Shown here: one piece after another, positions 1 to 7,770 of the stretch
How positions within the stretch are numbered: the first letter of the stretch is position 1
How the letters are laid out: the number at the start of each line of letters is the position of its first letter
NCBI GenBank assembly: GCA_023443145.1
Contig: JAEZVS010000074.1
Span: 1-9,878, forward strand
From: Bacillota bacterium
GTDB lineage: Bacteria; Bacillota; Peptococcia; Peptococcales; Peptococcaceae
Direction: 5' to 3'
DNA length: 9,878 nt
Program-made: the position numbers and the translations under genes
Notes under the pieces: generated by a model
Told to the model about the DNA's origin: nothing
Database searches by the model: none
What the model saw: only the letters and a program-made list of their open reading frames with translations

Positions 1-778
1 CCAAGCCGCGGACCAACGTGGCATCTAAGAAATAGGGCACGTGTACGGCATCTAAATAACGACGCACCTCGCTAAAATGACGTTGGCAATCGTCACAAGC
101 ATGTTCCTGCATGTTGGGTGCTTGAGCAGACAGTTCGGCACAACGCGGCTCTTTGCAATCTAAGATGCGCAGCGGATTGATGCGCAAGCGACGTTGGCAT
201 GTGGAACAAAGCTCATCATAGTGATCTGTAAAGTACGCGGTAAGCGCCGTTTCGTAAGCAGGGCGGCATTTGGCGCAACCCACCGTGTTGAGTGAGACGC
301 TTAAATTTTCCAGCCCCAATTGGACAAAAAGCGTCATAGCATAGGTGATGACCTCTGCATCCACCAAAGCATCGGCACTGCCCAATACTTCACAGCCAAA
401 CTGATGAAATTGGCGATAACGCCCGGCTTGAGGCTGATCATAGCGAAACATAGGACCGATATAATATAACTTTTGGGGCAGAGGCTTGGCAAAAAGTCGA
501 TTCTCCAGAAAGGCGCGAACCGTTCCTGCCGTGCCTTCAGGGCGCAGTGTGATATGGCGCAAGCCTTTGTCTTCAAAAGAATACATTTCCTTTTCGACAA
601 TATCAGAACTTTCTCCCACACTGCGCAAAAAAAGTTCGGTATGTTCGAATATGGGCGTACGAATTTCCTGATAATTGAAGACGGCAAACAACTGACGTAT
701 TTGGCTTTCCAACTCTTGCCAGCTTTCCACCTCTCCCGGCAGAAAATCGTTGGTGCCTCTCGGGCGAGAGGTTAACAA
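1..778 (-). CDS. hisS: Histidyl-tRNA synthetase, N-terminal 259 residues (3' end off window)
   Basis: Class II aminoacyl-tRNA synthetase that charges tRNA-His with histidine in the cytoplasm. I translated the minus strand from a TTG at 778-776; the frame stays open for 259 codons to the window edge. The start is chosen because GGAGGG lies 7 nt upstream and the product begins MLTSRPRGTNDFLP, the usual HisS N-terminus. Family motifs seen are TLRPEGTAG (77-85), the motif 2 region MFRYDQPQAGRYRQFHQFG (110-128), NPLRILDCK (201-209) and the beginning of the histidine-specific LVRGLDYYT block (LVRGL, 255-259). Four cysteine pairs (168/171, 191/194, 208/213, 228/231) lie in the segment between motif 2 and the LVRGL block, as in the Cys-rich HisS proteins I recall from Clostridia; metal binding is inference. 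The gene has its own promoter (857-885) and leader hairpin (801-830). The C-terminal anticodon-binding domain is beyond the edge. Confidence 0.96.
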   Translation of the reverse strand, partial: MLTSRPRGTNDFLPGEVESWQELESQIRQLFAVFNYQEIRTPIFEHTELFLRSVGESSDIVEKEMYSFEDKGLRHITLRPEGTAGTVRAFLENRLFAKPLPQKLYYIGPMFRYDQPQAGRYRQFHQFGCEVLGSADALVDAEVITYAMTLFVQLGLENLSVSLNTVGCAKCRPAYETALTAYFTDHYDELCSTCQRRLRINPLRILDCKEPRCAELSAQAPNMQEHACDDCQRHFSEVRRYLDAVHVPYFLDATLVRGL

Positions 779-800
779 AATAATCCCTCCATTTACAAGG

Positions 801-830
801 AAAAGCGCCTCTGTTCACGAAACGAGGCGC
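801..830 (-). terminator. Terminator-like hairpin in hisS leader
   Basis: On the minus strand GCGCCTC (830-824) pairs with GAGGCGC (811-805), giving a 7 bp GC-rich stem. A further 4 bp inner helix (GTTT with GAAC, G-U allowed) is possible across a one-base bulge. TTTT (804-801) follows directly, then CC, so the U-tract is short. It lies downstream of the hisS promoter and 24 nt before the hisS start, and also 61 nt past the stop of the upstream hydrolase gene. It could end the recJ-rel operon, attenuate hisS, or do both. Confidence 0.55.
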
Positions 831-856
831 ATAACATGTCCGTCAAACTACTATAA

Positions 857-885
857 ATTGTAGTCACTTGGCATATTTTTGTCAA
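857..885 (-). promoter_or_regulatory. Sigma-A-type promoter of hisS
   Basis: TTGACA at 885-880, a 17 bp spacer, and TACAAT at 862-857, read on the minus strand. This is a perfect -35 with a one-mismatch -10 at ideal spacing. It starts 6 nt beyond the stop codon of the upstream hydrolase gene. The predicted transcript start is near 850, giving a leader of about 70 nt, too short for a T-box riboswitch. Confidence 0.8.
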
Positions 886-891
886 TTACTC

Positions 892-1515
892 TTAGAGCGC
901 ATAACGAAAATAGGGATTATGGCGACGTTCCCAGGAAAAGGTGGTTTTGGGACCATGACCGGGATAAATGGTCACCTCATCGGGCACATCGGCCAATCTC
1001 TTTTGGATGGAGTGCACCAGTTCAGAAAAATCACCGCCGGCCAAATCGGTGCGACCGACCGTGCCTTTAAATATGGTGTCGCCGGAAAAGCACAAACGCT
1101 CTTCAGGCATATAAACCACTGCCCCACCTTCAGTATGACCGGGTGTAAGGATGATTTTAATATCTTTATCCGCCAATGTTAGTGTGTCGCCATCATGCAG
1201 CAAGCGATCGGCTTTTTTATTTTCCACACTCATGCCGAAAAAGTTTTGTACCCCGTCCAACATGTGGGCATCCGGCTCGGTGATATATACAGGAATTTGA
1301 AAATGATCACGCACCTCATCATTGGCGCCCACATGATCATAATGGCCATGAGTGTTGATGATGTATTGCGGCTTTAAAGCCAATTGTTCCGCAATTTTAA
1401 TGATCTTCTTCCCCTCTGCGCCGGGGTCAATGATGGCGGCTTCACGAGAATTTTCATCGTATATCAAATAGCAGTTGGCCTGAATAGGGCCCACCACCAG
1501 CGTTTCTACTTTCAT
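892..1515 (-). CDS. Metallo-beta-lactamase-fold hydrolase, glyoxalase II-like
   Basis: A 207-residue soluble protein of the small glyoxalase II-like branch of the metallo-beta-lactamase fold (YcbL/YqgX type). The di-metal ligand set is complete: THGHYDH at 55-61 (H56, H58, D60, H61), H127 in TPGHTEGG, D146 in SGDTIF and H187 in YPGHGP. The full-length glyoxalase II C-terminal domain is absent, as is usual for this shorter subfamily. Thioester hydrolysis (for example S-lactoylglutathione-like or bacillithiol conjugates) is the likely chemistry, but the substrate cannot be read from sequence. The ATG shares an ATGA overlap with the dtd stop, and GGAGGG inside the end of dtd serves as its ribosome binding site, so translation is probably coupled. 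A hydrolase of this type follows dtd in many Clostridia and Negativicutes. Confidence 0.93.
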   Translation of the reverse strand: MKVETLVVGPIQANCYLIYDENSREAAIIDPGAEGKKIIKIAEQLALKPQYIINTHGHYDHVGANDEVRDHFQIPVYITEPDAHMLDGVQNFFGMSVENKKADRLLHDGDTLTLADKDIKIILTPGHTEGGAVVYMPEERLCFSGDTIFKGTVGRTDLAGGDFSELVHSIQKRLADVPDEVTIYPGHGPKTTFSWERRHNPYFRYAL

Positions 1516-1964
1516 GCTTTTCCCTCCAGATTATCTACAATGATCGTGACGGGACCGTCGTTTACCAAAGCCACATCCATGTGGGCTTGGAAAACGCCGG
1601 TTTCTACAGATATCCCGGCTGCGCGCACCAACTCTACAAAACGCGCATATAACGCATTGGCCGCATCCGGCGGCGCCGCTTGATCGAATGACGGACGCCG
1701 GCCTTTTTTCACACTGGCGCAAAGCGTAAACTGCGACACCGCCAACATCTCACCATTGACATCTTTCAGCGACCAATTCATTTTTCCATCGTCATCGGTA
1801 AAAATACGCAAATTGGTAATTTTTTCGACCATCCAGCGCAGCGCCTCGTCGTCATCGCCGCTTCGCACGCCTAAGAGAACCACAAGGCCGGGGCCAATCT
1901 TTCCCACCACTCGGCCATCGACGGTAACACTGGCTTCACGTACCCGTTGAACCACTGCTCGCAT
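1512..1964 (-). CDS. dtd: D-aminoacyl-tRNA deacylase
   Basis: A 150-residue protein of typical family length that hydrolyses D-amino acids (and glycine mischarged on tRNA-Ala) from tRNA as a homodimer in the cytosol, a chiral proofreading step. The diagnostic motifs are intact: MRAVVQRV at the N-terminus, SQFTL at 77-81, KKGRRPSF at 86-93, and the cross-subunit Gly-cisPro motif in NDGPVT at 135-140 (G137-P138). The ATG at 1964 follows AAGGAGG with 7 nt spacing, and that site begins in the rel stop region: the rel TAA is 12 nt upstream. It ends in the ATGA shared with the hydrolase gene. The rel-dtd pairing is widespread in Bacillota, so the identification is secure. Confidence 0.97.
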   Translation of the reverse strand: MRAVVQRVREASVTVDGRVVGKIGPGLVVLLGVRSGDDDEALRWMVEKITNLRIFTDDDGKMNWSLKDVNGEMLAVSQFTLCASVKKGRRPSFDQAAPPDAANALYARFVELVRAAGISVETGVFQAHMDVALVNDGPVTIIVDNLEGKA

Positions 1965-1976
1965 GGCAAGCCTCCT

Positions 1977-4181
1977 TTATAAGTTACGTCTCACTTCAAA
2001 GACATCAGGTATACTGGAAATCTTATCCATAACCACATTGAGTTCCTGTAATCCATTTACTTCCAACGTGAGATCCATAATGGCCATATGTTCTTTAACT
2101 TTGGATGTAATCGCCAAAATATGCACATGCGCATCATTGATGGTGGCCATCACTTCAGGGGTAATTTTAGGTCGATCGAAGGCTTCCACCACCAAACGCA
2201 CTTGGTAAACCGAATCTTCATAGCCTTCCCATTTCACATCAATCAGCCGATCTTTATTGCGCTCATTTAAACTGGCCAAATTAGGGCAATCGGCATGATG
2301 AATGGTCACTCCGTGGCCGCGAGTGATATAGCCCACAATGGGATCACCCGGCACAGGCTTGCAACAATTGGCAAAGCGCACGCTCACATCTTCAGTACCT
2401 TTTACGGTTATACCGTCGTAAGCCTTTTTTTCATCGACCTTGCGCTGCTTCTCACTTTTATTGGTGAGACGCGATTCTATTTCTTTGGCTTCATCTCCAT
2501 CACTTTTAAGTTCGGCCAATTCATGTTTGTATTCTTCTCGGAGACGGTTAATGACTTGATTGGTGCCTAAACCGCCAATGCCGATGGCGCAGAATACATC
2601 CTCCGCATCATTATAACCCAGTTTCTGACTGATACGATTAATGTATTCGGTTTTATTATAAATCCCCTCATCCAAAGATTGCATTTTAAGCGTTTTTTTG
2701 TAAAGATCTTTTCCACGCTCAATGTTTTCTTCCCGTTTGTTTTTCTTAAGCCACTGACGAATTTTATTTTTGGCTTGAGAGCTTTTCGCAATATTTAACC
2801 AGTTTTGACTGGGTCCCTTGCTGTTGCGTGACCGCGCAATTTCGACGGTATCACCGGTTTCCAACTGATAATCAAAGGAAACTATGCGATTGTTTACTTT
2901 TGCACCCACACACTGGTTGCCAATTTCAGTATGCACCCGATAGGCAAAGTCGATTGGCGTGGAGCCCACCGGCAATTCATAAACCTCACCCTTAGGAGAA
3001 AAGACAAAAACAGATTCTGTAAAAAGTTCCGCTTTGATGCTTTCCAGCATTTCTTTGCTGTCATTCGAGTCGTCCTGGAGCTCACGCAATTGTTTCAGCC
3101 AACTCATCTGGTTAACATCCTGTACGCCGGTGCTGCCTCCGCTTTCTTTATAAAGCCAATGAGCGGCTACCCCATATTCTGCCACATGGTGCATTTTAAA
3201 GGTGCGGATTTGTATTTCGAAACGCTCTCCGCGCGGTCCGATCACTGTCGTGTGCAGCGATTGATAGCCATTGGATTTGGGCATGGCTACATAATCTTTT
3301 ACACGCATTGGTACAGGCTTCCACAGTTGGTGAACCTCACCCAAAGCTAAGTAACAATCTTGAATTTCATCCACCAATATACGAATGGCAATCAGATCAT
3401 AAATTTCATCTAAATCTTTGTGTTTTTGCACCATCTTCCGATAGATGCTGTAAAAATGCTTGGGCCTACCGCTGATTTCATAATGCACATGCTGTTTATC
3501 CAGGATTTTTTTTATTTCCGTAATGACTTCATCTATGTAGGCCAATCGCTCTTTGCGCTTCATAGAAATGCGGTCCACCAGATCGTAATAAATATCCGGC
3601 TCCAAATAGCGCAAAGCCAAATCTTCCAGTTCCCACTTGAGTTTGATTATCCCCAAGCGATCGGCAATAGGTGAATAAATTTCCAGAGTTTCTTCCGCTA
3701 TTTTACGAGCACGATCGGCCGATTGGAACTCCATTGTGCGCATATTATGCAAACGGTCCGCCAGTTTAATAACGATAACGCGCACATCTTGCGCCATAGC
3801 CACAAACATTTTGCGATAACTTTCCAACTGGCGCTCTTCTCGAGACACACAAGAAATTTTATCCAGTTTGGTGACACCTTCCACCAGAAAGGCCACTTCT
3901 TCACCAAAATGGTCCACAACCCCTCTTACTGTGCAGCCGGTGTCTTCCACCACGTCGTGTAAAAGACCGGCGGCAATGGCTTGGTCGTCCAAACCCAACT
4001 CGGCCAGCGTAATGGCCACGTGCAGCGGATGGATAATATAAGGCTCACCGGACTTGCGCATCTGCCCTTTATGGAATTCTTCTGCAAACCAATATACATC
4101 TTGTAAAAACGCCAAATCCGAGTTGGGGTTCACCTCATAGACGGCGTCAACCAAATTTTTAAAAGACACATTACTTGCCAT
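1977..4181 (-). CDS. rel: Bifunctional (p)ppGpp synthetase/hydrolase Rel
   Basis: Stringent-response enzyme that makes (p)ppGpp on starved ribosomes and degrades it otherwise. I prefer the ATG at 4181 (734 residues) because GGAGG sits 8 nt upstream; a TTG at 4196 in frame overlaps that site and is an unlikely start. From this ATG the hydrolase HD residues are H51, HDVVED 75-80 and N146 in LHNMRT. The synthetase has D262 in YDLIAIRIL, RVKD 293-296 (the RXKD form typical of bifunctional enzymes, not the EXDD of RelA), NGYQSLH 304-310 and E322 in EIQIRT. A TGS domain spans about 387-447, helical region 450-585, Zn-finger/RIS region about 590-640 (C606, C607, H628/H629, C632), and ACT domain about 657-734. 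Both activities therefore look intact. It overlaps the recJ fusion gene by 11 nt, which suggests coupled translation. The same gene is also called relA or spoT in databases. Confidence 0.97.
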   Translation of the reverse strand: MASNVSFKNLVDAVYEVNPNSDLAFLQDVYWFAEEFHKGQMRKSGEPYIIHPLHVAITLAELGLDDQAIAAGLLHDVVEDTGCTVRGVVDHFGEEVAFLVEGVTKLDKISCVSREERQLESYRKMFVAMAQDVRVIVIKLADRLHNMRTMEFQSADRARKIAEETLEIYSPIADRLGIIKLKWELEDLALRYLEPDIYYDLVDRISMKRKERLAYIDEVITEIKKILDKQHVHYEISGRPKHFYSIYRKMVQKHKDLDEIYDLIAIRILVDEIQDCYLALGEVHQLWKPVPMRVKDYVAMPKSNGYQSLHTTVIGPRGERFEIQIRTFKMHHVAEYGVAAHWLYKESGGSTGVQDVNQMSWLKQLRELQDDSNDSKEMLESIKAELFTESVFVFSPKGEVYELPVGSTPIDFAYRVHTEIGNQCVGAKVNNRIVSFDYQLETGDTVEIARSRNSKGPSQNWLNIAKSSQAKNKIRQWLKKNKREENIERGKDLYKKTLKMQSLDEGIYNKTEYINRISQKLGYNDAEDVFCAIGIGGLGTNQVINRLREEYKHELAELKSDGDEAKEIESRLTNKSEKQRKVDEKKAYDGITVKGTEDVSVRFANCCKPVPGDPIVGYITRGHGVTIHHADCPNLASLNERNKDRLIDVKWEGYEDSVYQVRLVVEAFDRPKITPEVMATINDAHVHILAITSKVKEHMAIMDLTLEVNGLQELNVVMDKISSIPDVFEVRRNL

Positions 4182-7100
4182 ACGCTTCACCTCCAAAATT
4201 TATGTGTTGTTCCGGACAAAGAGGCCGCCGAATGGCATTTTGCAAAGAAACGACATCTTTCGAAAATGCCAGATGTTGAAATTGCTCAAAGTCACTACGT
4301 TCCGCGTGTCCTTCCAAGAATGTGACCGATTCTTTTAGATCACGTTTCTCCGGATGGCGCACCAACACATATTGACCCTCTTCTTCGTTCAGAAAACCCA
4401 ATTCCTTAAATATACGCAAACCCAATAAAAACGGTTCCTTCGTTAACTTACCCCTTGGGGATAAATTTTTATCATGTTGCCATATTTCCAAGTTGGGCGC
4501 AAACCCGTCATCATTCATGTGATGGGCCACTAAAAATTTATAAAATGCACCTAGAAAATGACGATCCGGGCAGGATCCATCTAAAATCAGCTCATTGAGA
4601 TCGACATCACGATGACCATAGAGCAAATGTACAAACGCCTCCTGGCCATCTCTCCCGGCGCGACCGGCCAACTGGTTATAAGCCTCACGTGAAAAACAAA
4701 GGTGATAAAGCACCACATGACGCACATTCGGAAGGTGCATACCTTCCCCGAAAGCAGAGGTGGCAATGAGGGTCCGCAAATGTCCATCAGAAAAATCCGC
4801 CTCAATGCATTGCCTCTGCAGACGAGACAATCCGCCATGATAATAGCCCACACTGTGCCGCCACGTCAACGGCAAACTGCTTCTTAATTTGGCCGCTATT
4901 GTGAAAGCCTGTTGGCGGCTATTAACATAAACAATGGTCTTTTCGCGCCGTTTCAGCAATTCATAAAGGTAATGATTTTTTTGCGCTGTACTGCGCACAT
5001 CAATCACCCGCAAATTGTCACGACTGTTGTTATCACAAAACACCGCCTGAATAGCCAAGGGCTTAATGACTGACACTTCATCCTTAGGCATTGTAGCTGT
5101 TAAAGCCAATTTTAGCGCCCGCGGATAATGTGTCATCCGCTGCGCCAACTGTTGATAACCATGCCGGCGGCCGGCCAAATGATGGGCTTCATCCACCACA
5201 AAAAAGCCCATTTCTTTTGCACCATTGCGGAAAGCTTTTTCATGCGCCAAGAAAAACTCCGGCGTGGTCAGCACCATATCTATCAAGCCTTTTTCCAGAC
5301 GGAAAAAGAAATCCGCCCTTTCGCCGCCGGTCATATCTCCGCAGGCCTTCACCACAGTCAAGTGCAAGGCTTCATAACGGCGTACAATGGATTGATATTG
5401 ATCGTTCAAAAGAGCGCGCAATGGGAAAAAAACCACCGCCATCTGCTCCTTGGCTGTCACAATCTCTGCCGCCATTGCCTGATAAATTAACGATTTTCCT
5501 CTTCCCGTGCCCATAACAGCCAGCACATTTCTTCCCTCATGAAGTGCGTTCAGTGCATCGGCCTGCACGGAATGCAGCCTTCCTCCTGAAAGCCAACTGG
5601 CCGCCACTTCAGCAGCCGTCAAGGCGGTGCGTTTTGGAAGCGACGCCATCGCAACGCCCGCTTCATCGTCCACCACCTTTTGGATAATCAAGTTTAATCC
5701 CCAATGAGCACCATCTTGTCCACCGGTTTTTTCGAAACCTTGCACCCGATACACGATGCCTTGATCCATAAGCGGCGCCAAGTGTAACGCCAGGCCACGT
5801 TTTAAGTAACCCAATACCTGATCATCCTTGCACACGGAAACCGCATTGGCATCGTTCTCATTCTGAGGCTCTCGAACCAGCGAAATAACAGCTTCCGGAG
5901 AAAGTGCCGCAATCAGCTCCTGGCGTCCCTCATAGCTCACGCCGACAGCCTTGGTATGCAGCACATATTTTTCTTCAATATAACGATAAGGATCATCCTC
6001 TAAAAGCAATTCTCCGCGGAGAAAAAGTGCATCATCCAAAGGCTCATTGCCCATATAGCTGGGACGTAAGTCATCAACAATTAATTCCAGGCGTGTCTCA
6101 CCGCGAAAGGTTTGACAATCCAAATGAAAAAGCAAGTCGTGGTTGGGCCAAGGATGGTCTGTGGCATAGTTTCCCCGTCGAAAAGCAATTGCTCGCAAAG
6201 ATGGCGCTTCTGCACGTGGCAGATTCAGTTGTAAGTGAGCCCCGTCTTTGCCGCAACTGCGAAAATCGATGTCACGCTGGGCTTCTAGCGCAAAGGTCGC
6301 CTTAGGATTGCCACATCCGGTCGGTTCTAAAGCCAAAACTTCATCATAAAGAGACATTGTCACCTCTTGCGGTTTTAGAACTTGATCCACAAGAAGCGTT
6401 TCTTTACCATACCAATCTGCTTTAGACGCATCGCAAAGTGCCACAAAAGCTTGGCGAAACTCTTCCAGCAAATCGCCTGTTAAGGTGAGACCGCACGCCC
6501 GTGCATGTCCGCCAAATTTCAATAAAAGATGAGACAATTGCCCCACTGTTTCAAACAAGCTGATGCCTTCCGGCGCCCGCCCGGAACCGCTATAAATGTT
6601 TTTATCCGCATCAGGACGGGTGAGCACAAGGGCCGGCAGTCCATATTTTTCTACCAAACGAGACGCCACAATACCAATCACTCCGGCATGCCAATTTGCA
6701 GCCCACACCACAATGGCTGAAGCGGGAGGATTCGATTCAATTTGTGCCACAGCCTCTTCCATCGCTTTGTTTTCCATTTCTTTGCGCGTGCCATTTAATG
6801 CATCCAAGCGCTCCGCCAACTGAGATGCTTCAAGCTCATCCTGACACAAAAGCAGCGACAACGCCAACGGTACCTGATCCAATCGTCCCGCCGCATTGAT
6901 GCGCGGCGCCAACTGAAAGGCCACCGTCTGCGCATCCAATCCATCAAAAGACAAATGGGCAACGTCCAAAAGTGCCGCAATCCCCGGGCGAGGATTGCGG
7001 TTCATCACCTGAAGGCCCGCTTTCACCAATAAACGATTATCCTCATAGAGCGGCACAATATCGGCAATGGTGGCCAGCGCACACAATTCCAAAGATCGTG

Positions 7101-7758
7101 CCATCGCCTCTTCAGACACAGCCCACCCGCGTGACATGCGTAAAGCCATCACCAGTTTAAACGCCACACCGGCGCCACAGATATGATAAAAAGGCGCTGA
7201 ATCATCGGGATCTAACTTAGGATTGATAATGGTGCAATTAGGCAATACATCGGGCAGGCTGTGATGATCGGTCACCAATACCTGCAGACCGTCATTGATA
7301 AAGGGCTCTAAAATATCTTGTGCGGCAATACCGTTATCCACCGTAATCACCAAACCCGCACCATCGGCAACCAAGTTCTGAATTGCCCGGTCATTGAGTC
7401 CGTACCCCTCCTCCATTCGAGAAGGGATATATATAGATGCGCAAGCCCCCATATCATCCAATGCTTCCTTTAAGAGAACAGACGCGCAAATACCATCTAC
7501 ATCGTAATCACCGTAGATCACAATTGATGCACCTGCCTGTATGGCTTCTTCCACCATCTCTACAGCGCGGCCCATGTTAATCATCTCAAACGGAGACGAT
7601 AGATCAACAAAGGTATCTTTTAAAAACCGTTTGGCACGTTCAACAGAATGAAGTCCACGGTTTAATAAAAGCTGCGCCAAATTTGGAGAAATTTCCAAAG
7701 ACGCAGCAAGTCCTTGCACCTGATTATTATGATGTCTGATGGTTTGCCAACATTTCAA
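4171..7758 (-). CDS. recJ: RecJ exonuclease - HIRAN - RecQ-like helicase fusion
   Basis: A 1195-residue fusion. Residues 1-565 are a full RecJ 5'-3' ssDNA exonuclease: GDYDVDG 83-89, VDNGI 140-144, DHH 164-166, CGAGVAFKL 194-202, D233 in TIADIVPL, DHHA1 motif FGGHARACGL 415-424 and an OB-like domain (EPTGCGNPKATF 478-489). Residues about 598-695 match a HIRAN-like domain (GVSYEGRQ, then LVREPQNENDANAVSV and LGYLKRGLA). Residues about 720-1050 are an SF2 helicase core nearest RecQ: GTGRGKS 750-756, DEAH 856-859, LTATMP 886-891, ATSAFGEGMHLPNVRHV 999-1015, QLAGRAGRDG 1029-1038. Residues 1060-1195 resemble the C-terminal domain of ordinary Bacillota RecJ (CPDRHF, KRDL). TTG at 7758 is chosen: GGAGG lies 8 nt upstream. 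Typical RecJ is about 560-790 residues, so this is strikingly long. One open frame without interruption argues for a real protein. A role in fork repair or recombination is inference. Confidence 0.93.
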   Translation of the reverse strand: MKCWQTIRHHNNQVQGLAASLEISPNLAQLLLNRGLHSVERAKRFLKDTFVDLSSPFEMINMGRAVEMVEEAIQAGASIVIYGDYDVDGICASVLLKEALDDMGACASIYIPSRMEEGYGLNDRAIQNLVADGAGLVITVDNGIAAQDILEPFINDGLQVLVTDHHSLPDVLPNCTIINPKLDPDDSAPFYHICGAGVAFKLVMALRMSRGWAVSEEAMARSLELCALATIADIVPLYEDNRLLVKAGLQVMNRNPRPGIAALLDVAHLSFDGLDAQTVAFQLAPRINAAGRLDQVPLALSLLLCQDELEASQLAERLDALNGTRKEMENKAMEEAVAQIESNPPASAIVVWAANWHAGVIGIVASRLVEKYGLPALVLTRPDADKNIYSGSGRAPEGISLFETVGQLSHLLLKFGGHARACGLTLTGDLLEEFRQAFVALCDASKADWYGKETLLVDQVLKPQEVTMSLYDEVLALEPTGCGNPKATFALEAQRDIDFRSCGKDGAHLQLNLPRAEAPSLRAIAFRRGNYATDHPWPNHDLLFHLDCQTFRGETRLELIVDDLRPSYMGNEPLDDALFLRGELLLEDDPYRYIEEKYVLHTKAVGVSYEGRQELIAALSPEAVISLVREPQNENDANAVSVCKDDQVLGYLKRGLALHLAPLMDQGIVYRVQGFEKTGGQDGAHWGLNLIIQKVVDDEAGVAMASLPKRTALTAAEVAASWLSGGRLHSVQADALNALHEGRNVLAVMGTGRGKSLIYQAMAAEIVTAKEQMAVVFFPLRALLNDQYQSIVRRYEALHLTVVKACGDMTGGERADFFFRLEKGLIDMVLTTPEFFLAHEKAFRNGAKEMGFFVVDEAHHLAGRRHGYQQLAQRMTHYPRALKLALTATMPKDEVSVIKPLAIQAVFCDNNSRDNLRVIDVRSTAQKNHYLYELLKRREKTIVYVNSRQQAFTIAAKLRSSLPLTWRHSVGYYHGGLSRLQRQCIEADFSDGHLRTLIATSAFGEGMHLPNVRHVVLYHLCFSREAYNQLAGRAGRDGQEAFVHLLYGHRDVDLNELILDGSCPDRHFLGAFYKFLVAHHMNDDGFAPNLEIWQHDKNLSPRGKLTKEPFLLGLRIFKELGFLNEEEGQYVLVRHPEKRDLKESVTFLEGHAERSDFEQFQHLAFSKDVVSLQNAIRRPLCPEQHINFGGEAYGK

Positions 7759-7770
7759 CGCCTGTTCCTC

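Noticed and set aside
334..687. 117-residue minus-strand open frame inside hisS
   Set aside because: It is out of frame with the clearly conserved HisS reading, which begins at TTG 778.
779..856. T-box riboswitch in the hisS leader
   Set aside because: The leader is only about 70 nt and lacks the specifier domain and antiterminator signature.
2931..3350. 139-residue plus-strand open frame opposite rel
   Set aside because: Shadow of the conserved synthetase and TGS region of Rel.
4182..4196. Alternative TTG start giving Rel five extra residues
   Set aside because: The TTG runs into the GGAGG ribosome binding site that serves the ATG at 4181, so it has no site of its own.
5904..6305. 133-residue plus-strand open frame opposite recJ
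   Set aside because: It is antisense to conserved RecJ/HIRAN coding sequence, with no ribosome binding site or recognisable domain.
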